64,000 nt of DNA from Acidobacteriaceae bacterium (GCA_003134855.1 PLCS01000008.1:515419-579418), one strand, 5' to 3'; positions 47,533 to 58,670 are shown, counted from the first letter of the stretch. The notes: generated by a model from the letters alone, not told the origin. Translations and numbers: made by a program.

Positions 47533-47851
47533 CGTAAAATCTCCTCATCAATTTTTGCGCGGCCGCAGGTACCGGGCCGGGAATATGTCGCTGAATTGTG
47601 CGTCCAGAAAGGAAAATCGCCGGACTCGACGCCTTAACCAGTTTACTCCACGGCTGTAAATACAAATCGTGACCGCGCTCACGGTGCTTAGGTCTCCTTC
47701 CCAAACCGGATTTTCTTGAGAATCTCTGTACCAGTTCATTTTCATTAGCGAAAAAAGACTTTTCCTATGGGGCAAAGCCCGCACCCTTCATGTCATTGGC
47801 TTATTAAGAGTTTTCCTTGTAACAAAAAGCACGGAGTGCTTCAATAGAGCT
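47533..47851. other. Intergenic region between pfkA and a membrane protein gene
   Basis: No gene seen. It holds the divergent promoter regions; a short palindrome AAGCAC-GGA-GTGCTT lies about 15 nt before ATG 47852. Confidence 0.4.
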
Positions 47852-48487
47852 ATGCCCGGAACTGGAGCGCTCATATTGCTGGCCTTTGCCAGCCTGGTCG
47901 TCGTGATTTTGGTGGTCCTGCTTCAATTGACGCGGCTGGGCTACCTGGTCCGCGCCACCATCCCCGACCGCCCGCGGCGTCGGATGTTCATCGCCTCGGT
48001 CTCTTTTCTGCTCACCTTTGTGGGAGTGCGGGTTCTCGTCCATCGGATCGTGAATCATGAGGGGCATTTTCAGTGGGTGGTGATCCATGGAACGCACATT
48101 CATCACCTGGTCTGGGGGATTCTGATCCTGCTTCTGGTGGGCTACGGCTGGCTGCTGGACCTGGGACGGTCGCACACGCCGCTGTCGATCTTTTTCAGCC
48201 GGCTGATGTCGGTCAGTTACGGAGTCGGGGCGGCGCTGACGCTGGACGAGTTTTCCATCTGGCTGGACCTGGAGCCGGATGCCTACTGGTCGCGCAGCGG
48301 GCGGCTCTCAATTGACGCGGTGATTCTCTTCGGCAGCCTGTTGGCCGTGGGCGCCTGGGGCGCGCCGTTCTTCCGCGGACTGGCCCGCATCTGGGACAAG
48401 CGAACTCTGTTTGGCAAGGAGCTGGGCCGCGGCCTGAGCTTCCCTATTCGCCTCGTGAGGTTGCTTCGTCCTCGTAAAGCGCGGTAA
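47852..48487 (+). CDS. Conserved integral membrane protein of unknown function
   Basis: A 211-aa protein with about five hydrophobic segments. Conserved-looking motifs are HGTHIHHLVWGILILLLVGY (three His near residues 82-87), LDEFSIWLDL and SGRLSIDAVILFG. The His cluster beside an acidic pair in membrane segments could bind a metal, but I do not know the family's function. Its 3' end overlaps the convergent fadD-like gene by 44 bp. Confidence 0.75.
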   Translation: MPGTGALILLAFASLVVVILVVLLQLTRLGYLVRATIPDRPRRRMFIASVSFLLTFVGVRVLVHRIVNHEGHFQWVVIHGTHIHHLVWGILILLLVGYGWLLDLGRSHTPLSIFFSRLMSVSYGVGAALTLDEFSIWLDLEPDAYWSRSGRLSIDAVILFGSLLAVGAWGAPFFRGLARIWDKRTLFGKELGRGLSFPIRLVRLLRPRKAR

Positions 48488-50246
48488 TCAGGTCCGCGTA
48501 TCGCTCCGTAATCACGCGCCGCTTGAGCTTCATTGAGGGCGTCAGCTCGCCCGTCTCCTGCGACCACTCGTCAGCCACCACGCGGAAGCGCTTCAAACTC
48601 TCGAAGTTGGCCAGGCTGCCGTTCACCTCGCGCACGATCTCGGCGTAGAGCGCAAGCACGCGGCTGTCGGCCACCAAGTCGGCGCGGTCTTCGGCCTCGA
48701 TGCCGTGGTGGCGAGCCCACTCCTCCAGCGCCGTAAAGTTTGGCGAGAGAAGCACCGAGATGAACTTGTGCCGGTCGCCGGCCAGCGCGGCCTGCGCCAC
48801 CAGCATATTGTTCTTGAGCTTGTTCTCAATCGGCTGCGGAGCCACCATCTTGCCGCCCGAGGTCTTCAGCAGCTCCTTCTTCCGGTCTGTGATGAAGAGG
48901 AAGCCATCCGCGTCGAGATGGCCGATGTCGCCGGTGCGGAACCAGCCCTCCGCGTCGAAGGCCTCGGCGATTGCCTCCGGCTTGTGCCAGTAGCCGGCAA
49001 AGACCGACGGCCCGCGAACCAGCAACTCTCCATCCTCGGCCAGCTTCAACTCGACATTGGAAAGGGGCATGCCCGCGGCGCCCATGCGGTGGACGCGAGG
49101 CGTGTTGAGAGCGATGACTGGCGAGGTCTCGGTCAGCCCATAGCCCTCCCATAGAGCAATCCCCACCGAGGCGAACCATTTGGCGGTGTCCAGCCCCAAC
49201 GGCGCGCCGCCAACGACGAAGATCCTGACCCGGCCGCCGAAGGCCTCGCGCACTTTGGAGTAGGCCAGCTTGTCGGCCAGCTTCCACAGCGGCGAAGAGG
49301 GTCGGCGGCCGTCGTAGACGGTATCGCCGTGGCGGGCGCCTACTCCTATAGCCCAGGCGAGCAGTCGCTTCTTCACCGGCGACAGAGCCGCCCGGCGCTC
49401 CACCTCCTGGCGAATCTTCTCGAAGACGCGCGGCACGCCGACAAAAACCGTGGGGCGAATTTCACGCATGGCCTGGGGCAGCTTGTCGAACTGCGAACAG
49501 TAGGCCACCTGCACTCCGTGGGAGAACATCACGTAATCCAGCGCGCGCGCCGTGACGTGGGAGAGCGGCAGGAAGGAGATCAGGGCGTCGGTGGGATTGA
49601 AGTCAAAATCGACAGGGGCGATGTTTTGATTCGTGGCGACGTTGCCGTGTGTGAGCGCCACGCCCTTGGGCTCGCCGGTGGTTCCGGAGGTGTAGATAAG
49701 CGTGGCCAGATCCTTGGGCTCAACAGAGCGCGCCAGGGCGTCGAAGACCGGGTCGCGCTCGGCGCCTCGTTCATCGGCTCCTTTCAGCATTTCACTGAAG
49801 GGGATCGCGCTCTCGGGTGCGGCTGGGTCCATCATCAGGATGCGCTCCAGCGCAGTCTGTCCGCGTACGGCGTTCAGCTTGTCGAACTGCTGGCGCGTGG
49901 AGACGACAGCGATGCGGCAGCCGGCGTCCGCCACCAGCAAGGCAATCTGCTCGCCGGTCAATGTGGGGTAGATGGGCACATCCACCGCGCCGATGGCCAG
50001 CGCGGCAAAGTCGGTTACGGCCCACTCCCAACGATTCTCGGCGATCAGGGCAATGCGGTCGCCCTTCTGCGTGCCCCAACTGAGGAATGCCCTGGAGAGC
50101 GCGCGGACCCGCTGATAGATCTGGTCAGAGGAGATAGGCTGCCACAGGCCAAACTCATCCTGCCAGAGAATGGCGCGGGGGTTGGCGGCCGCGGCAACGC
50201 GGCGAAAAAGGTCATTGATCGTGGTGAGCGGGGTATTTTGGGTCAT
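48444..50246 (-). CDS. fadD: AMP-forming long-chain acyl-CoA synthetase
   Basis: A 600-aa ANL-family enzyme that activates fatty acids via acyl-AMP to acyl-CoA. The ATP loop YTSGTTGEPKGVAL is near residue 187. A5 motif EGYGLTETSPV and A7/A8 GWFRTGDIGHLDADGFLFITDRKKE follow, with the catalytic Lys in the C-terminal domain (MKLKRRVI). It is of the FadD15 type used by many non-enteric bacteria. Start ATG 50246 has only weak upstream purines. Confidence 0.92.
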   Translation of the reverse strand: MTQNTPLTTINDLFRRVAAAANPRAILWQDEFGLWQPISSDQIYQRVRALSRAFLSWGTQKGDRIALIAENRWEWAVTDFAALAIGAVDVPIYPTLTGEQIALLVADAGCRIAVVSTRQQFDKLNAVRGQTALERILMMDPAAPESAIPFSEMLKGADERGAERDPVFDALARSVEPKDLATLIYTSGTTGEPKGVALTHGNVATNQNIAPVDFDFNPTDALISFLPLSHVTARALDYVMFSHGVQVAYCSQFDKLPQAMREIRPTVFVGVPRVFEKIRQEVERRAALSPVKKRLLAWAIGVGARHGDTVYDGRRPSSPLWKLADKLAYSKVREAFGGRVRIFVVGGAPLGLDTAKWFASVGIALWEGYGLTETSPVIALNTPRVHRMGAAGMPLSNVELKLAEDGELLVRGPSVFAGYWHKPEAIAEAFDAEGWFRTGDIGHLDADGFLFITDRKKELLKTSGGKMVAPQPIENKLKNNMLVAQAALAGDRHKFISVLLSPNFTALEEWARHHGIEAEDRADLVADSRVLALYAEIVREVNGSLANFESLKRFRVVADEWSQETGELTPSMKLKRRVITERYADLITALYEDEATSRGE

Positions 50247-50516
50247 TTTGGCTCGAATGGCGGCTGGGGGGATTTCTCAGCCGCTATTATTACGAGAGTG
50301 TAACAGCCTGGAGGCACGTCGGCGAAACGATAAGCCCGCGGAAGATCTGACCTCCGCCGCCAAGCCGAGGCCGTGGGCGAACCGAGGCGGCCGTCCTCGC
50401 TCGCCCCACGCCGAACCAGCCCCTAAATCATGCCGCAGCATATGGTACCATCGCTATCATCTAATCATCCGCCGCGCATCACCCGCTAGGGGCAGAAAGA
50501 GGATAGAGCCGTTTCA

Positions 50517-51641
50517 ATGCAGGCACCAATCCGTACTGCTGGCCGATACTATCGCCCGGAGCTGGATGTCGTTCGCTTTCTCGCGTTTCTTTTCATATTT
50601 CTTCGCCACGCCGTTCCTTTCGTTGTTGCGATAAACTTCGGTCCGTTCATCCACGCTTCAATCAGCGCCTGCGGATTCGGCATTGGACTCTTCTTCACGC
50701 TCAGCGCATTCCTGATATGCGAGTTACTGCTGCGCGAGCGTCTGGCGACAAGCACCGTCGCGGTGAAGCAATTCTATATTCGCCGCATCCTCCGGATTTG
50801 GCCCCTTTATTACCTCGGTCTTGCGCTTGGCTTTCTCCTCGCGCTCCCGAACGGCCATCACAAGGATTTCATCCCACTCGGCTGGTTTGCCATCTTTATG
50901 GGCGCCTGGTATTGCGCAACGCATGGAGCGGTAGCAAGCACGACCGGCCCGCTTTGGAGCGTCTCCGTCGAGGAGCAATTCTATTTATTCGCGCCATGGG
51001 TCATAAAACACATCAACCGCAGGTTTCTCTATTATTTTTGCCTGGCACTCATTCTTGCCGCAAATTTATGCATATACTTCTTTCCGAACGGAAGCTGGTA
51101 TAACCCGTTCGCGCAGTTTGAATACTTCTCCGCCGGAATGCTGCTATGCCTGGCCCTCAATGGCCGGCTGCCGCGAATTGCCCTCTGGCAGCGATTGGGG
51201 CTGTTCGCCGGATGCTGTTCATGCTGGTTCTTCGCTTTCTATCGCGCGGATGAAAACCCGGGCCATTGGCAGGACATGGGAATTATTGCGCTGGGGGTAC
51301 TGGGGTCCGTCCTGGCGATTGTTGCATTTCTGGGCGTGAGCCCGAGGCTGCTCCCGGCATGGGCTATCTATCTGGGGCGCATCTCTTACGGCCTCTACGT
51401 CTACCATTTATACCCGACTGTTATTGTGATGAGTTTCCTGAGTCAGAACACACCATACGCCTTAAAGACAAGTCCGGTTTCCCTTTTGAAAGCTGTGCTG
51501 GCGATCGGATCATGCCTTGGAGGCACGATCGTGATCGCTGTTATCTCCTATCGCTTTTTCGAGACCCCGTTTCTTCGGATGAAGAAGCGCCATACGGTCA
51601 TCGAGAGCCAGCCGATTGCGGGCGCGGCTGATCGCTCCTGA
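50517..51641 (+). CDS. OafA/YrhL-type membrane acyltransferase (acyltransferase 3)
   Basis: A 374-aa protein with about ten membrane segments. RPELDVVRFLAFLFIFLRH has the catalytic-type His in the first helix, FFTLSAFLI and FYIRRILRIWPLYY are the second and third signatures, and WSVSVEEQFY is the Glu-bearing loop. These proteins O-acylate surface glycans or antibiotics using cytoplasmic acyl-CoA. The substrate is unknown. ATG 50517 begins the family's N-terminal motif. Confidence 0.88.
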   Translation: MQAPIRTAGRYYRPELDVVRFLAFLFIFLRHAVPFVVAINFGPFIHASISACGFGIGLFFTLSAFLICELLLRERLATSTVAVKQFYIRRILRIWPLYYLGLALGFLLALPNGHHKDFIPLGWFAIFMGAWYCATHGAVASTTGPLWSVSVEEQFYLFAPWVIKHINRRFLYYFCLALILAANLCIYFFPNGSWYNPFAQFEYFSAGMLLCLALNGRLPRIALWQRLGLFAGCCSCWFFAFYRADENPGHWQDMGIIALGVLGSVLAIVAFLGVSPRLLPAWAIYLGRISYGLYVYHLYPTVIVMSFLSQNTPYALKTSPVSLLKAVLAIGSCLGGTIVIAVISYRFFETPFLRMKKRHTVIESQPIAGAADRS

Positions 51642-51729
51642 TGACAGAGAGGAGCGATTCAGGTCAGGGAACGCCCATCGGCCGTGGAAGCCTTGTTCAG
51701 TTCCCGGCCACGGGTTCGCAAAGACGCGA

Positions 51730-52329
51730 TTAGGACGGATGAATCCGGATGATGTTATCCCGTACTTCCACCACAGCTTCCGGCCAGAGCTGGGCGGTCA
51801 GTTCTCTCACCGCATCCATTGTGGGATAGAACTGGCTGGAGCCGAAGCAGTTCGCGTCATCAATCAATATCGCGTGCTTGTAGCTCCCATGGGTAAAGAC
51901 AGCGCGCAATTCCTCCATGATCGGCGTCTTGTCCGAATGCCCGTCCAGCCAGAAAAGGCAAGGCTCGGAAACCGACTGAAGCAACTTCGGCAGCTCCACC
52001 GCGCTATCGCCATGCAGCAGATGAATCCGCGCATGGCCGGCGAAGTTCTTCACAGCCAGCGCGTAATTGGCGTCATCCAGCTCGATTGAATAGATCTCGC
52101 GAAAATACTTCTCCATAGCGTCGATCATCTGCCCGAACTGCGTCCCCGTCTCGATCAGAACCGGAAGCTGAAATCTCTTGGCGTATTCGCGCAGCGTTCT
52201 CTGCTTGATCAGGTGTGGCACTCTCGGCCGAGGCGACCCTTTCAACTTCCAAAACAGATAATCCGGCTTCGCTGCCATTCTCTTATAAAAAAATATCAGC
52301 CTGGATCGCCGGATGATGCTAGGCAACAT
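51730..52329 (-). CDS. Class I SAM-dependent methyltransferase-like protein
   Basis: A 199-aa protein with a Rossmann-type SAM fold: PVLIETGTQFGQMIDA (motif I), IYSIELDD (motif II acidic end), IHLLHGDSA and CLFWLDGHSD. The N-terminal 45 residues are basic. Similar proteins occur in glycan biosynthesis loci, fitting the neighbouring acyltransferase, but the acceptor is not inferable. ATG 52329 is the only good start. Confidence 0.7.
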   Translation of the reverse strand: MLPSIIRRSRLIFFYKRMAAKPDYLFWKLKGSPRPRVPHLIKQRTLREYAKRFQLPVLIETGTQFGQMIDAMEKYFREIYSIELDDANYALAVKNFAGHARIHLLHGDSAVELPKLLQSVSEPCLFWLDGHSDKTPIMEELRAVFTHGSYKHAILIDDANCFGSSQFYPTMDAVRELTAQLWPEAVVEVRDNIIRIHPS

Positions 52330-52500
52330 AATCTTTACCCCAGTCTAGTGATTGAAAAAATACGCACTTGCAGTTTATCGAGTCCGCGCGGACAGTGTCA
52401 ATCAACGCGTGGAGCGTGGCGCGGGTTGCGCCGCAGTTCAGAATTCCGCCGGTTTTCCTGGCCGGATGGACGGCATTCATTCCATGAATTTCGCGGTGGG

Positions 52501-52539
52501 GTTGCATACTTATGCGCTTGTGTTGTATATTTATGCATT
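52501..52539 (+). promoter_or_regulatory. Tandem ARG boxes overlapping the arg operon promoter
   Basis: Box 1 (52501-52518) reads TGCAT-ACTT-ATGCG at its core; box 2 (52522-52539) reads TGTAT-ATTT-ATGCA. Each is an 18-bp imperfect palindrome and they are 3 bp apart, the classical ArgR operator geometry. A promoter is embedded: TTGCAT (52502-52507), 18-bp spacer, TATATT (52526-52531). ArgR bound here would block RNA polymerase directly. Confidence 0.82.
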
Positions 52540-52571
52540 GATGCCGCACCGGGCGCCGAGGCGAAGGGTTC

Positions 52572-53021
52572 ATGAAAGATCAACGTCACAATGCGATTCG
52601 TGAACTGGTGGGCCACGCGCTGGTGGCCAGCCAGGACGAGTTACGCCGCAAGCTGCGACGACGAGGCTTTGCGGTGACCCAGGCCACGCTCTCGCGCGAC
52701 ATTCACGAGTTGCGCCTCTCCAAAGGCCCCGGCGGATACACTTTATCCAAGGGCGCAGGCCAGGCGGCCGAGGACAATAGCCCGCCGTCTGTGGCCGAGA
52801 TGATTGAAAGTTTCGGCATGCGCGTGAAGCAGGCCATGAATCAGGTGGTCCTGGGCACGGTGATGGGCGGAGCGCAGCCGCTGGCCGCGGCGCTGGACTA
52901 TGAAGGCTGGCCTGAGATTGTGGGCACGGTCGCGGGCGACGACACGGTGCTGGTGATCTGCCCGGACATTCGCCGCGCAAGCGAAGTCGAATCCCGATTG
53001 AGGACGATGCTGGAGTCATGA
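52572..53021 (+). CDS. argR: Arginine repressor
   Basis: A 149-aa repressor. The N-terminal winged helix carries FAVTQATLSRDIHELRL (SR recognition residues near 40). The C-terminal hexamerising, arginine-binding domain has GTVAGDDTVLVIC near 117-129, the standard GT(I/V)AGDDT arginine motif. It leads the arg operon and sits 33 bp downstream of two ARG boxes, so autoregulation is expected. ATG 52572 follows GAAGGG; its TGA overlaps the argC start (ATGA). Confidence 0.95.
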   Translation: MKDQRHNAIRELVGHALVASQDELRRKLRRRGFAVTQATLSRDIHELRLSKGPGGYTLSKGAGQAAEDNSPPSVAEMIESFGMRVKQAMNQVVLGTVMGGAQPLAAALDYEGWPEIVGTVAGDDTVLVICPDIRRASEVESRLRTMLES

Positions 53022-54085
53022 AAGAAACGGTGCAAACAGCGGTAGTGGGAGTGACCGGATACGCGGGCGCGGAGCTGGCGCGGCTGTTGCTGCGGCATCC
53101 TCGCCTCAAGGGCAAGCCCCCGGTCTTCGCAGGGCGCGTGGACGCTGCCGACGCGGCGCGGGGCGGCGTTCCTCTGGCCGAGATTCATCCGGAACTGGCC
53201 GACAGCCTGGGCCACGGGGCCTTGCGGCAGCAGCCGTTTTCCTGGGAGCTGCTCAGCGATCTTGATGTGGACGTACTTTTTTTGGCCACGCCGCACGAGC
53301 AATCGCGGGCGTGGGTTCCAGAGGCGCTCGCGCGCGGCATGCGCGTCATCGACCTGAGTGGCGCGTGGCGGCTGACAGAGGCGGCCAATCGCGCCGTCTA
53401 CGCCTTCGAGGACGACGGCACAGAGCTGGCGGAGGCAACCCAGGAGCAGGCCGTCTATGGTATGCCGGAGTTACATCGTAAGCGGATCGCAGGGGCGCGC
53501 CTGATCGCCAATCCCGGCTGCTATGCGACCTCGATCATCCTCGCGCTCAAGCCGCTGGTGGCTGCGGGGCTGGTGAACCTCGCGCGCGGCATTGTCGCCG
53601 ACTCGAAGAGCGGCGTGAGCGGCGCGGGCAAAGCGCCCACCGCGAAGACCCACTTCATGTACGCGGCTGATAATCTCTCCGCTTATGGCGCCTTCACGCA
53701 TCGCCACACCGGCGAGTTGCTGGAGCAGGTCGGCCTCGACGCGAGCGAGATTATTTTTACGCCGCACTTGCTGCCGATTCCGCGCGGAATCCTCTCCACG
53801 ATTTATGTGCATTTCCGCGAAGCGCAGAGCAAGGCGAGCATCGCAAAGACGTTTCACGATTTTTTCGCGGGCAGTCTCATGGTCCGGCTCTACGACAAAG
53901 CTCTGCCGCAGATTCAACACATTGTCCGCACCAACTATGCGGACATCGGCTTCCAGCTCGACGCCGGCGGCCGCCGCGCAGTGGTCGTCTGCTGCCTGGA
54001 TAATTTACTGAAAGGCGCATCCGGCCAGGCAGTGCAGAATCTGAATGTGATGCTCGGCTGGGGCGAATCGGAAGGTCTCGAATGA
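53018..54085 (+). CDS. argC: N-acetyl-gamma-glutamyl-phosphate reductase
   Basis: ArgC reduces N-acetylglutamyl phosphate to the semialdehyde, step 3 of arginine synthesis. The 355-aa protein has the NADP loop VGVTGYAGAELARLLLRHP at the N-terminus and the catalytic Cys in IANPGCYATSIIL near residue 168. It overlaps argR and argB by 4 nt each (ATGA), so the three are translationally coupled. Confidence 0.96.
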   Translation: MKETVQTAVVGVTGYAGAELARLLLRHPRLKGKPPVFAGRVDAADAARGGVPLAEIHPELADSLGHGALRQQPFSWELLSDLDVDVLFLATPHEQSRAWVPEALARGMRVIDLSGAWRLTEAANRAVYAFEDDGTELAEATQEQAVYGMPELHRKRIAGARLIANPGCYATSIILALKPLVAAGLVNLARGIVADSKSGVSGAGKAPTAKTHFMYAADNLSAYGAFTHRHTGELLEQVGLDASEIIFTPHLLPIPRGILSTIYVHFREAQSKASIAKTFHDFFAGSLMVRLYDKALPQIQHIVRTNYADIGFQLDAGGRRAVVVCCLDNLLKGASGQAVQNLNVMLGWGESEGLE

Positions 54086-54864
54086 AGTACGTCGTCAAAT
54101 TGGGCGGGGCGGGCCTGGAGACTCCGTCGCTGCTGGAAGGCTGCACGCGCGCCATTGCCGAACTTGTGCGCGACGGCCACCAAGTCTTGGTAGTCCATGG
54201 CGGCGGCGTGCAACTGACGCGCACGCTCAAAGCTCTGGGCAAGCAAAGCGAGTTCATCAACGGTCTGCGCATCACCGACGCCGAGACCCGCGACGTGGCG
54301 CTGATGGTTTTCGCCGGCAAGGTGAATAAAACTTTGGTCGCCGCGCTGGGAGCGATCGGTCAGCCGGCTGTGGGACTCTCCGGCGGCGACGGGCTGAGCT
54401 TTCGCGCGCGCAAAAAACGCACCGCGCCCGACCTCGGCTTTGTGGGCGAAATTGCTTCCAGCGATGCGCGCCTGATCGAAGCCGTATGGCAGACGAACTG
54501 TGTGCCCGTCTTCTGCTCGATGGCGCTCGGCTTTGATGGCGAGTACTACAACATCAACGCTGATGAGATGGCCGCTGCCTGCGCCATATCGTGCAAAGCC
54601 GACGCGCTGGTCTTCCTCACCGATGTTCCCGGTGTGAAGGGCGCATCGGGCGTGGTTATGCGATGGCTCTCCATCGATCAAATTGCGGAGATGACCAAGA
54701 GCGCCGTCATCTCCGGCGGTATGTTGCCCAAGCTGGGCGCTTGCCGCGAGGCTCTGCTCAATGGTGTTAAGCGCGTTCGCATTTTACCCGCGGAGGCTGC
54801 CGGTTCGTTGCCTGACCTGTGCAGTTCCCGCGTAGCATACGGCACCGAAGTGATGGTGGCCTAA
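54082..54864 (+). CDS. argB: N-acetylglutamate kinase
   Basis: ArgB phosphorylates N-acetylglutamate. The 260-aa amino-acid kinase fold shows YVVKLGGAGLE, VVHGGGVQLT, FINGLRITD and NINADEMAAACA. It is the short form without the N-terminal helix that mediates arginine inhibition in hexameric enzymes, so feedback control at this step is not expected (inference). It starts in the argC stop and ends 10 bp before argD. Confidence 0.95.
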   Translation: MKYVVKLGGAGLETPSLLEGCTRAIAELVRDGHQVLVVHGGGVQLTRTLKALGKQSEFINGLRITDAETRDVALMVFAGKVNKTLVAALGAIGQPAVGLSGGDGLSFRARKKRTAPDLGFVGEIASSDARLIEAVWQTNCVPVFCSMALGFDGEYYNINADEMAAACAISCKADALVFLTDVPGVKGASGVVMRWLSIDQIAEMTKSAVISGGMLPKLGACREALLNGVKRVRILPAEAAGSLPDLCSSRVAYGTEVMVA

Positions 54865-54874
54865 GGAGAAAAGG

Positions 54875-56119
54875 ATGATACTCGCAGAAATGACCAAGCT
54901 CGAAGAGATTCAAGCCGCCGAAGCGCGGTTGCTCATTCATACGTATGATCGCTTTCCTGTTTTATTTGTGGCCGGCGAAGACGTTCATCTGATCGACGAA
55001 CAGGGAAATCGCTATCTTGATTTGCTGAGCGGCATCGGCGTCAACGCGCTGGGCTACAGCAGCAAGGTGATTCAGGAGACTATCGCCCAACAAAGTTGTA
55101 CGCTGATCAACGCGTCGAATTACTACTTCAACGACAAGATGGCCGGCCTGGCTGAGCGCGTCACGCGCATTACCGGCATGGACCGCGCCTATTTCGGCAA
55201 CTCCGGCTGCGAGGCCATCGAGTGCGCGCTCAAGCTGGCGCGCGCGCACGCTGGCATTCTGCGCGAAGAAGGCAAGCAGATCGGCACGAAGTTTCTCGCT
55301 CTCGAACAGAGCTTTCATGGCCGCACCTTCGGAGCCATCTCAGCGACGTACAAGGAAAAATATCGCGCGCCCTTCGAGCCCGTTGTTCCCGGCTTCGAGT
55401 TTGTGAACTTCAACGACATTGAAGATCTGCGCGCGAAGTTTTCCAATGAAGTCTGCGGGATTCTCCTCGAAGCGATTCAGGGCGAGGGCGGCGTGCGTCC
55501 GCTGACGCAGGAGTTCTTCGCCGAGGCGCGCAAGCTGGCCGATTCGACCGGCGCGTTGATCATCGTCGATGAAATTCAGGCCGGCATGGGCCGCACGGGA
55601 AAGTGGTGCGCCTATCAGCACTTCGGCATCAAGCCCGACATCACCACGCTGGCTAAGCCTCTGGCCGGCGGCATTCCGATGAGCGCGACTCTCTGCACAA
55701 ACGAAGTGGCGCGCGCCTTTCATGCGGGTATGCACGGAACAACTTTTGGTGGCGGCCCGCTTGCTTGCGCAGTTGCTTCGGCTGTGATCGACTTCATCGA
55801 AAATGAGAATCTGCTCGATCATGTGAATGAGATCGGCGAGTACTTTCAAGCGCAACTGCGCAAGCTGGCCGAGCGCCACTCGTGCATCGTCGAGGTGCGC
55901 GGTAAGGGCCTGATGATCGCCGCCGATCTCGACTCCGCGGAACTGGGCAAGCACGCTGTCACGGAGATGCTCAAGCATCATGTGGTCATCAACTGCACCA
56001 GCGATACGACGCTGCGCTTCCTGCCGCCTTACATCTTCGAGCGCGTTCATGTGGACACCACCATTGCCGCACTGGACAAGGTATTCACCGCTTACGCTGA
56101 GGCACAGGTCTCGAAATAG
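54875..56119 (+). CDS. argD: Acetylornithine aminotransferase
   Basis: A 414-aa class III PLP aminotransferase converting N-acetylglutamate semialdehyde to N-acetylornithine. FGNSGCEAIECALKLAR binds the cofactor phosphate, IVDEIQAGMGRTG contains the PLP-contacting Asp, and the Schiff-base Lys is in TTLAKPLAGG. ATG 54875 follows AAGGAGAAAAGG. A palindromic repeat separates it from argF. Confidence 0.93.
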   Translation: MILAEMTKLEEIQAAEARLLIHTYDRFPVLFVAGEDVHLIDEQGNRYLDLLSGIGVNALGYSSKVIQETIAQQSCTLINASNYYFNDKMAGLAERVTRITGMDRAYFGNSGCEAIECALKLARAHAGILREEGKQIGTKFLALEQSFHGRTFGAISATYKEKYRAPFEPVVPGFEFVNFNDIEDLRAKFSNEVCGILLEAIQGEGGVRPLTQEFFAEARKLADSTGALIIVDEIQAGMGRTGKWCAYQHFGIKPDITTLAKPLAGGIPMSATLCTNEVARAFHAGMHGTTFGGGPLACAVASAVIDFIENENLLDHVNEIGEYFQAQLRKLAERHSCIVEVRGKGLMIAADLDSAELGKHAVTEMLKHHVVINCTSDTTLRFLPPYIFERVHVDTTIAALDKVFTAYAEAQVSK

Positions 56120-56133
56120 CAGTATCATCTTCC

Positions 56134-56174
56134 GTGCCCCATCCATTTCGCGTTCTTCAGCGGAATGGGTGGGA
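56134..56174. repeat. CCCACCC palindrome within the arg operon
   Basis: Read on the minus strand: TCCCACCCATTCCGC, loop TGAAGAAC, GCGAAATGGATGGGG. It lies between argD and argF. Confidence 0.85.
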
Positions 56175-56216
56175 TACGAAGAACCTCAACCCGCCCGTTT
56201 AGAGGAGAACAATCAC

Positions 56217-57221
56217 ATGGCCAGTACCAATCTTATAGAAGCGCCCGCTGTTTCCGTTGGGAATGACCCCGATATTCTTGCCGCCGCCGCGCGCTTGAAT
56301 GGCGAGGATATGTGCTCCATCGCCGATCTCTCCAGCGGCGAAGTGCGCGCGATTGTCAAGCTCGGCCACGACGTCAAGCGCCATCCGGAAAAGTACCGCC
56401 ATGCCCTCGACGCGAAACAGATGGTGCTGATGTTCGAGAAGGCCAGCCTGCGCACGCGCCTCAGCTTCGAGGCCGGCATCAACACCATGGGCGGCAACGC
56501 GATCTTCGTCGATCAGACCAGTTCGCCGCTGGGCGAGCGCGAATCCATTGCCGATATCGCGCGCAACGTCGAGCGCTGGGTCGATGTGATTGTGCTGCGC
56601 ACCTATGCGCACGACACTATCACCGAGATGGCCGCCAATTCGCGCGTGCCGGTCATCAACGCGCTCTCCGACTTCGAGCATCCTTGCCAGGCGCTGGCCG
56701 ACTTCATGACGCTCGACGAGCACTTCGGCCACGTCGCCGGACTCAACTTTACTTATGTAGGCGATGGCAACAACGTATGCCACTCGCTGATGCTCACCGG
56801 CGCGCAACTGGGAGCGAATGTAACGATCGCCACGCCGCGCGGCTACTCGCCGGACATTGAAATCGTCACGCAGGCGCGCGACATTGCGCAAGCCAACGGC
56901 TGCGAGCTGCGCCTGCTGCAAGACCCGCAGGCCGCAGTCGAAGGAGCTGATGCGGTATACACGGACGTGTGCGTCAGCATGGGCTTCGAGCACGAGTCTA
57001 CCAAGCGGGAGCCGATCTTCCGGCCCTTCCAGGTGAACGAAGCGCTGATGGCGAAGGCCACACCGCACGCGGTCTTCATGCACTGCCTGCCCGCGCGCCG
57101 TAACGCCGAAGTGACCGATGCAGTGATCGACAGCCCGCAATCGATTGTCTTTGACCAGGCCGAAAACCGCCTGCACGCGCAGAAGGCGCTGTTGTTGCTG
57201 CTGCTGGGCGGGCTGTCATAA
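56217..57221 (+). CDS. argF: Ornithine carbamoyltransferase
   Basis: A 334-aa transcarbamylase making citrulline from ornithine and carbamoyl phosphate. The carbamoyl-phosphate loop reads EKASLRTRLSFE (SLRTR in place of the usual STRTR), HPCQALADF follows, the ornithine loop is DVCVSMGFE and the C-terminal motif HCLPARRNAEVTDAV. The DxxxSMG and HCLP motifs fit ornithine rather than acetylornithine as substrate. ATG 56217 follows AGAGGAGAAC; the frame continues upstream into the repeat but is not used. Confidence 0.93.
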   Translation: MASTNLIEAPAVSVGNDPDILAAAARLNGEDMCSIADLSSGEVRAIVKLGHDVKRHPEKYRHALDAKQMVLMFEKASLRTRLSFEAGINTMGGNAIFVDQTSSPLGERESIADIARNVERWVDVIVLRTYAHDTITEMAANSRVPVINALSDFEHPCQALADFMTLDEHFGHVAGLNFTYVGDGNNVCHSLMLTGAQLGANVTIATPRGYSPDIEIVTQARDIAQANGCELRLLQDPQAAVEGADAVYTDVCVSMGFEHESTKREPIFRPFQVNEALMAKATPHAVFMHCLPARRNAEVTDAVIDSPQSIVFDQAENRLHAQKALLLLLLGGLS

Positions 57222-57276
57222 GAGAGTAAGCCAGCTGAGACGCCTTCATCATCATTTTGTAACCATTCGCCTCTAG

Positions 57277-58650
<1,374 letters not shown>

Positions 58651-58670
58651 CGTGAGGTACGCTTAAAGCA

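Noticed and set aside
56130..56216. Longer N-terminus for ArgF reading through the repeat
   Set aside because: The frame is open, but the sequence is repeat-derived and a good AGAGGAGAAC site precedes ATG 56217.
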